From Polaribacter sp. SA4-12 (GTDB lineage: Bacteria; Bacteroidota; Bacteroidia; Flavobacteriales; Flavobacteriaceae): DNA of 64,000 bases. The stretch covers positions 1,374,001 to 1,438,000 of the forward strand of contig NZ_CP019334.1 in assembly GCF_002163675.1 (NCBI RefSeq), in the 5' to 3' direction. The first letter of the stretch is position 1; every line of letters starts with the position of its first letter. Position numbers and translations under genes: made by a program. The notes under the pieces are model-generated. The model saw only the letters and a program-made list of their open reading frames with translations, did not search any database and was not told the origin of the DNA. Shown here one piece after another: positions 45,538-53,889 of the stretch.

Positions 45538-46305
45538 TTACTCAACAATAGGTTTCTCAAAAAATGAATCTGCTAATTTACCCTGACTTATTAAAGGCAA
45601 TGTAAACTCTGTAGCAGGTCTTGCAGGTTCTGTAGGAATCCCTTTTTCATCTTTATTATACCACGTAATTTCTTTAGGCAAAACAAATCCATTTACGTTT
45701 TCCCATTTATTGTATTTTATCAACTTATACTTTTCACTTGGCTTTTTAGATCTAAACGTAACTGTATATCCCAACCATTCCATTTGATACGTTTTAGGAT
45801 TATAATAAACAATATAATTATCGTCTGGAGAAGTTCCTTTATCTGAAGCGTAAGAAATTTTATAACCAGGATAATTTGTTCCTTCAAAAATTAAATCATC
45901 TACTTTGCTGTAGCTAATTCCGTCATCTGCTAAAACAAATGGCATTGCATAAAAATAGAAATATAAATTGTAATAAAAACTAGGATTTCCTTTATAATCT
46001 CCTTTCGTTTCTTCATCTAACCAAACTTCTTTACCATCAAAACCTAAAGAATACTTTGGAGAATTAATTACAATTTTACGTGAATGCAAATCTGAAGTAT
46101 GTACTTCTTCTCCTTTATTAAAAGATAAAACTTTGGCATTTCTCCACGCTTTTATTCCTCCGTGTTTTTCAAAAACCTTTCCTAATTCGTTTGGGAAATT
46201 TTCTTTTTTTACTTCTACAATAACTTCTTTTTTAACATCTTTTTTAGCTTCATTTTTACAAGAAACTGAAATCACAATAATTAATAATAAAATTACTTTT
46301 TTCAT
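45538..46305 (-). CDS. DUF6503 family lipoprotein
   Basis: 255 residues. Signal peptide with lipobox VISVSCKN (Cys about 16), then a lysine/glutamate-rich linker (NEAKKDVKKEVIVEVKKE) and a beta-rich domain typical of DUF6503: KHGGIKAWRNAKVLSFN, YSLGFDGKEVWLDEETKG, YASDKGTSPDDNYIVYYNP and WENVNGFVLPKEITWYN. It resembles LolA/outer-membrane lipoprotein-sorting folds in layout. Function unknown. A truncated paralogue lies 2 kb away at 42968-43596. It stands alone between the accessory lipoprotein patch and a hairpin repeat. Confidence 0.8.
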   Translation of the reverse strand: MKKVILLLIIVISVSCKNEAKKDVKKEVIVEVKKENFPNELGKVFEKHGGIKAWRNAKVLSFNKGEEVHTSDLHSRKIVINSPKYSLGFDGKEVWLDEETKGDYKGNPSFYYNLYFYFYAMPFVLADDGISYSKVDDLIFEGTNYPGYKISYASDKGTSPDDNYIVYYNPKTYQMEWLGYTVTFRSKKPSEKYKLIKYNKWENVNGFVLPKEITWYNKDEKGIPTEPARPATEFTLPLISQGKLADSFFEKPIVE

Positions 46306-46393
46306 AAGTTGATAAATATTGATTTTTAATAATTCTTAAAGTCGGTTTTTAAAATTGATAATTACAAAATTCTTCTTTTTTTAAAAAGTTGAG

Positions 46394-46470
46394 TAAGCGC
46401 GTTAGGGATTGAAACGGCATCCTTTTTGCTTTTTCAGCAAAAAGATATAGTGGAAAGCCCGTTAAAACGC
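46394..46470. repeat. Hairpin repeat copy R3
   Basis: GCGCGTTAGGGATTGAAACGG then CATCCTTTTTGCT, a short loop, AGCAAAAAGATATAGTGG then AAAGCCCGTTAAAACGC. Outer and inner arms pair. It shares the GATTGAAACGGCATCC...GATATAGTGGAAAGC core with R1 and R4. It ends 22 nt from the ABC-exporter stop codon. Confidence 0.8.
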
Positions 46471-46492
46471 CAAAAAAAATAAAATCTAAACG

Positions 46493-48259
46493 TTAAATTT
46501 TTGATTGATACGTGTACAAATCATAATACCTTCCTTTTACAGCGATCAATTCATCATGCGTTCCTCTTTCTGCAATGCTACCAGATTCTATGACTAAAAT
46601 TTGATCTGCTTGCTTAATAGTACTCAATCTATGTGCAATTACTATAGTAGTTCTGTCTTTTACTAATTCTGATAAACTTTTCTGAATTAAAGACTCGCTT
46701 TCGGTATCTAAACTAGAAGTTGCTTCATCTAAAATAATGATTTTTGGATCTGCCAAAATTGCTCTTGCAATTGCCAAACGCTGACGCTGACCACCAGAAA
46801 GCTTCACTCCTCTTTCTCCGATTAAAGTATCTAAACCATCATCAAAACGATCCGTAAATTCGTTTACATACGCAGCTTTTACCGCATTTTGTAATTCTTG
46901 TTCAGTTGCATTTGGTCTTGGAAATAAAATATTAGCTCTAATAGTTCCTTCGAACAAAAATTCATCTTGTAAAACAACACCCAAATACTTTCTATAACTA
47001 GATAGTTTTACTTTAGACATATCTTGATTATCAACAGTAATTGTACCCGATTTTGGATTTAAAAATGTTGCAGACAAACCTGCAATTGTAGATTTCCCAG
47101 AACCAGAACTCCCAACCAAAGCGGTTACAGAACCAGATGGAACTTTAAAATTGATGTTATTCAAGACTTCTTTTCCTTCTTCGTAAGCGAAAGACACATC
47201 ATCAAAAATAATTTCTCCTTTAAGATCTTCTAAAACGATATTTCTATTTTCATCATCTTCTTCTGCAGGCATATTCATTAACTCTTCGGTTCTGTCTAAA
47301 CCTGCCAAAGCTTCGGTTAATTGACTTCCAATATTGCTCATTTGTACAATTGGCGCAACCATAAACGCTAGTAGCGTTGTAAATTTAAATAAATCACCAA
47401 AAGTCATTGTACCTTGAATCATATAATAACCACCAATTCCCATAACTCCAGTTGTTGCTAAACCTATTAAAAAGGTTGAAGAACTTGTCATTATTGCAGT
47501 TGCAGTCATACTTTTTTTAACATTCTTAAAAATATCAGCAACTCCTTTTTCAAAAACTTCACTTTCTTGATCTTCGGCATTAAAAGCTTTAATGACACGA
47601 ATTCCTCCTAAAGTTTCCGTCAAACGTCCTTTTACTTCTGCATTAATTTTTCCTCTTGCTCTAAAAATCGGGCGAATGAATTTGAAAGATTTTAATGCAA
47701 TAATTCCGAAAATTGATAAAGGAACAAAGGTGAAGAGTGTCATCCAAACATTCATTTTTATCAAAATAACCAAGGTTACAATTGCTGTAAATGAACCACC
47801 AATTAATTGGACTAAACCTGTACCAATTAGGTTTCTTACGCCTTCAACATCAGTCATAATTCTAGAAACCAAAGCACCAGATTTTGTGTTATCAAAGAAA
47901 CTAATAGGTAACGACAAAACTTTCTTTTGTACTTGCGCTCTTAATTCTGATATTAAATATTGTGCTTGAATACTTAAGACTTTCGTTAATAAAAAAGAAG
48001 TAATTGCTTGTACTAAAATGGCACAAATAACAATAAATATTAAAGTATATAATTGACTATAATCTTTATTAGGCACAACCTCATCTAACAATACTTTACT
48101 CTGTAAAGGCAAAACAAAACCAGCTAAACTGCGAATAATTATAAGTACTAAACCTATAAAAACGATATTTCTTCTTGGCCAAATAATAGTTTTAAAAGCT
48201 TGTTTTAAGGTAACTTTTGGTTTGGTTTTATTTTTTGTTGATTCTTTTAAATGCTGCAT
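46493..48259 (-). CDS. ABC exporter, fused permease-ATPase
   Basis: 588 residues. Six helices in about residues 30-310 (type IV exporter), then a nucleotide-binding domain with Walker A GSSGSGKST (about 385), Q-loop VLQDEFLFEGTI, signature LSGGQRQRLAIARA (about 487), Walker B IIILDEATSSLD and switch AHRLST. A peptide/lipid/drug-type homodimeric exporter in the inner membrane; substrate not predictable. It is distinct from the exporter at 9124-10953. Divergent from the CNMP-CBS copy 2 gene, with about 210 nt between. Confidence 0.88.
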   Translation of the reverse strand: MQHLKESTKNKTKPKVTLKQAFKTIIWPRRNIVFIGLVLIIIRSLAGFVLPLQSKVLLDEVVPNKDYSQLYTLIFIVICAILVQAITSFLLTKVLSIQAQYLISELRAQVQKKVLSLPISFFDNTKSGALVSRIMTDVEGVRNLIGTGLVQLIGGSFTAIVTLVILIKMNVWMTLFTFVPLSIFGIIALKSFKFIRPIFRARGKINAEVKGRLTETLGGIRVIKAFNAEDQESEVFEKGVADIFKNVKKSMTATAIMTSSSTFLIGLATTGVMGIGGYYMIQGTMTFGDLFKFTTLLAFMVAPIVQMSNIGSQLTEALAGLDRTEELMNMPAEEDDENRNIVLEDLKGEIIFDDVSFAYEEGKEVLNNINFKVPSGSVTALVGSSGSGKSTIAGLSATFLNPKSGTITVDNQDMSKVKLSSYRKYLGVVLQDEFLFEGTIRANILFPRPNATEQELQNAVKAAYVNEFTDRFDDGLDTLIGERGVKLSGGQRQRLAIARAILADPKIIILDEATSSLDTESESLIQKSLSELVKDRTTIVIAHRLSTIKQADQILVIESGSIAERGTHDELIAVKGRYYDLYTYQSKI

Positions 48260-48472
48260 ATATAATATTGAATGTCAAATGTAAGTGATTTGTATTTGTC
48301 AATTTATATGCCATAAAAAAGAATATGACATTTTAACAAAAATAAGTCAAACTGCATTTCTGAAAGCTAATAAACACTAATTTATTTTTATTAAGGATAA
48401 AACTATATCTATTTAGCACAAAATATCATTTAACTCTAAAACTTTGTAACCTTTTTCCTTATTTTAGTGGAT

Positions 48473-50365
48473 ATGAACACAATACCAGAACGCATCTACG
48501 ATTTCCTAAAAAACTTTCCACCTTTTAGTATGCTGTCTAAAGAACAATTATTATCGATTTGCAAGGCAATAAATGTAGTATATTTAGAAAAGGATGCCGA
48601 TTTATTTATTACAGGTAACCCTGTTGAAAACCAATTCTATATTGTTAAAGATGGTGCTATTGGTTTGTTTCAAGAAAAAACAAATGCTTTGGTTGATAAA
48701 TGTGATGAAGGTGATATTTTTGGATTGCGTGCTTTAATGCGTAAGGATACTTATAAATTAAGCGCAAAAGCAATAGAAGAAAGCATTGTATATAGTATTA
48801 CTTCTGAGTTATTTGAAGAATACATTGCCACAAATGCTGAAGCTAGCACGTATTTATTGTCCAGTTTTGTTTCAAACACTAGATATATAGAATCTAATAA
48901 ATTAGGTGATGTAGCGCCTATAGAAAGCATTCAAGAATTTTCTGAAGAACAATCTGCAGATTATTCTAAAAACCCAATACAATGTTCAATAGAAACGAGT
49001 ATTAAAGCCGCCGCTTTAATAATGACCAATAAACGTGTAGGTTCTATTATTATTACCGAAAAACTGAAGCCAATTGGTATCATAACTGATAAAGATTTAC
49101 GTACAAAAATTGCAACGGGTTTAGTTTCTATTGAAGAACCTGTTTCTAAAATTATGTCATTTCCTGTAATTACGTATCCTGAAAATATTACGATTGCTGA
49201 AGCACAAATAGCAATGATTCAACATGGAATTACACATTTATGTATCACAAAAGACGGAACACCAAACTCTGAACTCACAGGTCTTTTGTCTGAGCATGAT
49301 ATTGTAGTAATTCGTGAAAACAACGCTTCTGCTTTAGTGAAAGAAATAAAGCGCGCAACTACTTTTAAACAATTACAACACATTAGACAACGTGCTCAAA
49401 AAATATTAAATCGCTACTTAGAACAACAAATACCAATTACATTTATAACTAAAATAATATCTAGTATTAACGATAGTATTACAAGACATATTATTGATTT
49501 GGCTTTGGCTGAAATGTCTACTCCTGCTCCAACTTCTTTTGCTTGGTTAGCAATTGGAAGCCAAGGTAGAGAAGAGCAATTACTACTTACAGACCAAGAT
49601 AATGCATTGGTTTTTAATGATGTTTTAGAAAGTGAATACAAAAACACGCAACATTATTTTTTAACGCTTTCAAAAAAAATAAATGCAGGTTTAGAAATTG
49701 TTGGTTTTGAATTATGCCCTGCAAATATGATGGCTAGTAATCCAAAATGGTGTTTATCTGCAAGTCAATGGAATCAACAATTTAAATCTTGGATTGTAAC
49801 TCCTGATCAAGATAATTTAATGTTATGTACTATTTTCTTTGATTTTGAATTTGTTTATGGTGATAAAAACTTAGTAGAAACTTTAACAAATGGTATTTTT
49901 GAAACCATAAAATCTCATGAAATATTTTTAAATTTCTTAGGGATAAATGCCTTAAAGAATCCACCACCTTTAAGTTTCTTTAGACAATTTTTGGTAGAAC
50001 GTGATGGTAAACATAAAGATCAATTTGATATAAAAGCACGTGCAATGATGCCTTTGGTTGATGCTGCTCGTTTATTAATGCTGTCGAAAAATATAAATAC
50101 ACCTAAAAACACAATTGTCCGTTATGATAAACTTTCGGAACTAGAGCCACAAAATAAAGAAATCTACATTGCTTGTAGCAAGGCTTTTAAAAACTTACTT
50201 CGTTATAGAACCCAACAAGGTTTATTACATAACGATTCTGGTAGATTTATTGATTTAGAAACTTTAAGTAAAGCAAATCGTTTAGAATTAAAAAGCTGCT
50301 TTAAAGCCGTAAAAGATGTACAGGATTTAATTGAAACAAGATTTAAACTTTCACATTTTTCATAA
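48473..50365 (+). CDS. CNMP-CBS-DUF294 nucleotidyltransferase-like regulator (copy 2)
   Basis: 630 residues from ATG 48473 (MNTIPERIYDFLKNFPPFSML); a GTG six bases upstream is possible but aligns less well with copy 1. Same domain order as the paralogue: CNMP domain (about 8-130), two CBS repeats (about 165-295; SCETS-type CSIETSIKAAALIMTNKRVGSIII), DUF294 core WLAIGSQGREEQLLLTDQDNAL (about 357-378), and a helical C-terminus. With the exonuclease and acs downstream it forms the arrangement often found around acetate activation, so a regulatory role over acetate uptake or Acs is the best inference. Confidence 0.88.
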   Translation: MNTIPERIYDFLKNFPPFSMLSKEQLLSICKAINVVYLEKDADLFITGNPVENQFYIVKDGAIGLFQEKTNALVDKCDEGDIFGLRALMRKDTYKLSAKAIEESIVYSITSELFEEYIATNAEASTYLLSSFVSNTRYIESNKLGDVAPIESIQEFSEEQSADYSKNPIQCSIETSIKAAALIMTNKRVGSIIITEKLKPIGIITDKDLRTKIATGLVSIEEPVSKIMSFPVITYPENITIAEAQIAMIQHGITHLCITKDGTPNSELTGLLSEHDIVVIRENNASALVKEIKRATTFKQLQHIRQRAQKILNRYLEQQIPITFITKIISSINDSITRHIIDLALAEMSTPAPTSFAWLAIGSQGREEQLLLTDQDNALVFNDVLESEYKNTQHYFLTLSKKINAGLEIVGFELCPANMMASNPKWCLSASQWNQQFKSWIVTPDQDNLMLCTIFFDFEFVYGDKNLVETLTNGIFETIKSHEIFLNFLGINALKNPPPLSFFRQFLVERDGKHKDQFDIKARAMMPLVDAARLLMLSKNINTPKNTIVRYDKLSELEPQNKEIYIACSKAFKNLLRYRTQQGLLHNDSGRFIDLETLSKANRLELKSCFKAVKDVQDLIETRFKLSHFS

Positions 50366-50366
50366 T

Positions 50367-51032
50367 ATGAATTGGTTTAAGAAAAAGACATATCCTACTT
50401 TCTGGAAATCGTATATTGAATGTTTTAAAGAAAAACAAGACACCTCTTTAGAAAACATACGCTTTGTAGTTTTTGACACAGAAACAACAGGTTTAGACAC
50501 AAAACAAGATCGAATATTATCTATAGGAACGATCACAGTTATTGGAAATACGTTAAAAGTTGCTGATAGTTTAGAATGTTATTTAAAACAAGATTTATTT
50601 AATGCTGAAACCGTAAAAATTCATGGTTTATTAAAAGCAGGAACTTATAAAAAAGCAACTGAAGAAGAAGCTATAATTCAATTTTTAGCACATATTAAAA
50701 ATTCAGTTTTAGTGGCACATCATGCTGCTTTTGATATCGCTATGATAAATCAAGCTTTAAAACGTTTAAACTTACCAAAATTAAAAAACAAAGTATTAGA
50801 TACAGGACATTTATATAAGAAAACAAAATTAGATACTTCTAAAAAACACTTCAGTTTAGATGAATTATCAATAAAATTTAACATCCCACAACATGACAGA
50901 CATACTGCTTCTGGTGATGCTTTTATTACTGCATTATTATTGGTAAAACTATTAAGTATTCTCAAAAAACAAAATACAGATTTATCTATAAGCCAACTTC
51001 TAAAAAATAATAACAGAAGAGGCCTTTTGTAA
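50367..51032 (+). CDS. DnaQ-like 3'-5' exonuclease (copy 2)
   Basis: 221 residues from ATG 50367 (MNWFKKKTYPTFWKSYIE), one base after the copy 2 regulator stop; an in-frame ATG at 50331 lies inside that gene and is not needed. DEDDh motifs: VVFDTETTGLDTKQDRILSIG, LVAHHAAFDIAMINQAL and RHTASGDAFITALLLV. Stand-alone exonuclease of the epsilon/PolC type; its natural substrate in this two-gene unit is not known. It is followed by a strong terminator. Confidence 0.88.
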   Translation: MNWFKKKTYPTFWKSYIECFKEKQDTSLENIRFVVFDTETTGLDTKQDRILSIGTITVIGNTLKVADSLECYLKQDLFNAETVKIHGLLKAGTYKKATEEEAIIQFLAHIKNSVLVAHHAAFDIAMINQALKRLNLPKLKNKVLDTGHLYKKTKLDTSKKHFSLDELSIKFNIPQHDRHTASGDAFITALLLVKLLSILKKQNTDLSISQLLKNNNRRGLL

Positions 51033-51040
51033 AATAAAAA

Positions 51041-51075
51041 AGACCTTGTCAAGCTTTTAATAACTTGACAGGTCT
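51041..51075 (+). terminator. Terminator after the copy 2 regulator-exonuclease pair
   Basis: AGACCTTGTCAAG (51041-51053) pairs with CTTGACAGGTCT (51064-51075) with one bulge, followed by ATAATTTTA. Confidence 0.75.
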
Positions 51076-51106
51076 ATAATTTTAACTATTAATTGGTTTC
51101 TAAACT

Positions 51107-51201
51107 GGCTTGCGTGAGCGATAGAAACGGCATCCTTTTTGCGTTTTCAGCAAAAAGATATAGTGAATAGCGCGGTTTTTGTTTTTCACAAAAACACGCG
51201 C
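51107..51201. repeat. Hairpin repeat copy R4
   Basis: Starts GGCTTGCGTGAGCGATAG, core AAACGGCATCCTTTTTGCG, loop, GCAAAAAGATATAGTG, and ends CAAAAACACGCGC. It is a variant of R3 with a longer 3' arm. It lies 14 nt from the acs stop codon, between convergent genes. Confidence 0.75.
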
Positions 51202-51215
51202 TAAAAAATATTCTA

Positions 51216-53123
51216 TTACAATCTTTTATCAATAATATCTTGTACAACTTCTGGGTTTAAAAGTGTACTTGTATCTCCTAAATTATCTAATTCATTACAA
51301 GCAATTTTACGTAAAATACGTCTCATAATTTTTCCTGAACGAGTTTTTGGTAATCCTTCTGAAAAATGAATTTTATCTAATTTTGCAATTGGGCCAATGT
51401 GTTCTGTAATAATCTGATTGATCTCTTTTCTTAAGTTATTTTGATCTCTACTTTCTCCTGTATCTTTTAATATTACATAACCATATAATGCACTTCCTTT
51501 AATATCATGAGGGAAACCAACAATAGCAGATTCTACAACTGCAGGATGCTCATTTATTGCATCTTCAATTGGTGCAGTTCCTAAATTATGACCAGAAACA
51601 ATAATTACATCATCTACTCTACCTGTAATTCTGTAATAACCAACCTCATCTCTTAAAGCTCCATCTCCAGTAAAATACATACCTTCATATGCAGAAAAAT
51701 AGGTTTCTTTGTAACGTTCGTGATTTCCCCAAATAGTTCTTGCCATACTAGGCCAAGGGAATTTTATACACAATCTTCCATCTACTTGATTGTCTTTTAT
51801 TTCTTTTCCGTTTTCATCCATTAATGCTGGTTGAACTCCAATAAAAGGTAACGTTGCATACGTTGGTTTTGTTGGTGTAACATAAGGAATTGGCGTAATC
51901 ATCATTCCTCCTGTTTCTGTTTGCCACCAAGTATCAATAATCGGACTTTTCTTTTTCCCAACATTGTCATTATACCAGTGCCACGCTTCCTCATTAATTG
52001 GTTCTCCTACAGAACCCAAAACTTTTAATGATGATAAATCGTATTTATCAACCAATTCTGTTCCGTGTTTAGCCAAAGCTCTAATTGCTGTTGGCGCAGT
52101 ATAAAATTGATTTACTTTATGCTTTTCTACAATCTCCCAAAAGCGTCCAAAATCTGGATAACTTGGCACTCCTTCAAACAGAACAGTCGTTGCTCCATTT
52201 GCTAAAGGACCATAAACGATATAAGAATGACCCGTAATCCAACCAATATCTGCAGTACACCAATACACTTCATTATCTCTATATTGAAATGCATTTTTAA
52301 ATGTGTAAGCTGTATAAACCATATAACCAGCAGTTGTATGTACCATTCCTTTTGGCTTCCCTGTAGAACCTGAAGTGTACAAAATAAATAAAGGATCTTC
52401 TGCATCCATAATTTCTGCCACACATTCTGTAGAAGCGTTATCTAATAAAGGTTGTAACCATTGGTCACGTCCTTCTTTCATAAAAATATCAGAATTAATT
52501 CTTTTAGCAACCAAAACATTTTCTACACCAGGGCAACTTTCTAAAGCTTCATCTACAATTCCTTTTAAATCTATTGACTTTTTCCCTCTATAAGAACCAT
52601 CAGAAGTAATCACCATTTTACAATCAGAATCATTAATTCTTGTTGCAAGTGCTGTTGATGAAAAACCAGCAAAAACAACTGAATGTATTGCTCCAATTCT
52701 AGCACAAGCCAATGTTGCAATCGCTAATTCTGGAATCATTGGTACATAGATACAGACTCTATCTCCTTTTTTAACTCCGTTTTCTTTTAATACGTTTGCA
52801 AATTGATTTACCCTTTGATGTAATTGATTATATGTAATATGTTCTGCAGCTTCATTGGGATCATTAGGTTCAAATAAAATGGCAGTTTTATCTCCTTTTG
52901 TAGTTAAATGTCTATCTATACAATTCTCTGTAATATTAAGTTTTGCACCTTCAAACCACTTTACTTCTGGTTTTTTAAAATCCCATTCTAAAACTTTATC
53001 CCATTTTTTTCTCCATACAAAATGCTCTTCAGCAATTTCTTCCCAAAAAGTTTCTGGTTCTCTTACTGATTTTCTGTACACTTTATAATATTCCTCTAAA
53101 TGCTTTATGTGATAATTACTCAT
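51216..53123 (-). CDS. acs: Acetyl-CoA synthetase
   Basis: 635 residues, the usual Acs length. ANL-superfamily motifs: the A3 loop LYTSGSTGKPKGMVHT (about 250-265), the Acs-specific DTWWQTETGGMM (about 398-409), GDGALRDEVGYYRITGRVDDVI (about 490-511), and the catalytic, acetylation-sensitive lysine in TRSGKIMRRILRKIA (about 597). It activates acetate to acetyl-CoA via acetyl-AMP in the cytoplasm. Neighbours encode an acetate-type symporter and an SSS-domain kinase, so the region is an acetate uptake and use island. Confidence 0.96.
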   Translation of the reverse strand: MSNYHIKHLEEYYKVYRKSVREPETFWEEIAEEHFVWRKKWDKVLEWDFKKPEVKWFEGAKLNITENCIDRHLTTKGDKTAILFEPNDPNEAAEHITYNQLHQRVNQFANVLKENGVKKGDRVCIYVPMIPELAIATLACARIGAIHSVVFAGFSSTALATRINDSDCKMVITSDGSYRGKKSIDLKGIVDEALESCPGVENVLVAKRINSDIFMKEGRDQWLQPLLDNASTECVAEIMDAEDPLFILYTSGSTGKPKGMVHTTAGYMVYTAYTFKNAFQYRDNEVYWCTADIGWITGHSYIVYGPLANGATTVLFEGVPSYPDFGRFWEIVEKHKVNQFYTAPTAIRALAKHGTELVDKYDLSSLKVLGSVGEPINEEAWHWYNDNVGKKKSPIIDTWWQTETGGMMITPIPYVTPTKPTYATLPFIGVQPALMDENGKEIKDNQVDGRLCIKFPWPSMARTIWGNHERYKETYFSAYEGMYFTGDGALRDEVGYYRITGRVDDVIIVSGHNLGTAPIEDAINEHPAVVESAIVGFPHDIKGSALYGYVILKDTGESRDQNNLRKEINQIITEHIGPIAKLDKIHFSEGLPKTRSGKIMRRILRKIACNELDNLGDTSTLLNPEVVQDIIDKRL

Positions 53124-53125
53124 AA

Positions 53126-53245
53126 TTATTTTTTTATATTATTATTTCTTCTTTTTAACCAATCTATTTTTCTGATTGTATTTTTCAAAAATCGAGCTGA
53201 TTTTTCTTTACTTTCTTTATAAAGTTCTGGTAATTTATATTTTAT
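53126..53245 (-). CDS. Possible 39-codon gene with an ATA start
   Basis: Between acs and the small membrane gene, the minus strand reads, after ATA (53243-53245), KYKLPELYKESKEKSARFL, then KNTIRKIDWLKRRNNNIKK, and stops at 53126. It is lysine-rich, amphipathic and codon-like. The ATA overlaps the preceding gene's TAA as ATAA, the position at which a coupled ATG would be expected. It may be a real small gene with a rare start, a gene whose ATG has mutated to ATA, or chance. Confidence 0.35.
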   Translation of the reverse strand: MKYKLPELYKESKEKSARFLKNTIRKIDWLKRRNNNIKK

Positions 53246-53460
53246 GATTTGCCTAGATTAAACAAACCAAACCAATTTGGATTTAGAACTTTGGCTTTTA
53301 TTAAAAACCAAATAAAGGCCACAAAAGAAAGCCCTATTAACATAGAAAATAAAGGAGTAATTGGTAATTCATTTTGAATTTTAATTCGAAAATACAATGT
53401 ACCAACAATGTAGATACTTATAAAAATATCTGAAATTAAAGGATTTACTTGAAATTTCAT
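53242..53460 (-). CDS. Small two-helix membrane protein
   Basis: 72 residues, two predicted helices (about 8-25 SDIFISIYIVGTLYF, and 35-54 LFSMLIGLSFVAFIWFLIKA), ending KVLNPNWFGLFNLGKS. No family recognised. It lies between the receiver gene and acs on the same strand and is probably part of that transcript. A role as a small subunit or assembly helper in the acetate system is possible, but nothing in the sequence shows it. Confidence 0.55.
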   Translation of the reverse strand: MKFQVNPLISDIFISIYIVGTLYFRIKIQNELPITPLFSMLIGLSFVAFIWFLIKAKVLNPNWFGLFNLGKS

Positions 53461-53507
53461 TTTTTTTAAACTTTAATTAAACAAGGTTTGTTTGCACACA
53501 AAACTAT

Positions 53508-53873
53508 TTAATCAATTAGTTCAAATATCTCTGAAACTATTTTTTTAATAGAAAATGGTTTTATTAAATACTTATCTGCACCTAACTCCAACCCTTTTTC
53601 TATATCTGATGTTCTATTCTTTGCTGTTAAAAAAGCAACTTTAATATGTTTTAAACTATCGTTGCTCCTTATATGTTTTAACGTTTGATAACCATCAACA
53701 TTTGGCATCATAATATCTAACAAAATAACATCTGGTTTTTGATGTTCTAAAATCTGTAAAGCTTCATTTCCATCTCTTGCAATCAGCACCTCTAGACCTT
53801 TCTTTTTAAAGGCATATTCTAAGGTCATTACAATATTTGGCTCATCATCAACAATTAAAATCTTTCTCATCAT
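53508..53873 (-). CDS. Stand-alone response-regulator receiver protein
   Basis: 121 residues, a CheY-like single receiver with no output domain. Acidic pocket ILIVDDEPN (about 5-13), phosphoacceptor Asp53 in VILLDIMMPNVDG, conserved Thr in FLTAKN (about 83) and Lys105 in YLIKPF. It is encoded 16 nt after the SSS-type sensor kinase, its likely partner. In the CrbS-CrbR system the partner is a LuxR-type DNA-binding regulator; here output must go through another protein. Confidence 0.9.
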   Translation of the reverse strand: MMRKILIVDDEPNIVMTLEYAFKKKGLEVLIARDGNEALQILEHQKPDVILLDIMMPNVDGYQTLKHIRSNDSLKHIKVAFLTAKNRTSDIEKGLELGADKYLIKPFSIKKIVSEIFELID

Positions 53874-53889
53874 GCTTTAAGTGTACAAT

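Noticed and set aside
47592..47969. Antisense frames over the ABC exporter and similar long frames opposite other genes (for example 32149-32472, 21968-22369)
   Set aside because: They lie wholly inside well-supported genes on the other strand and show no family motifs or sensible composition.
48399..48424. Third partial copy of the small RNA, from a 17-nt match (CTATATCTATTTA plus flanks) upstream of CNMP-CBS copy 2
   Set aside because: The match is short, AT-rich, and lacks the C-rich motifs, stems and terminator; chance similarity cannot be excluded.
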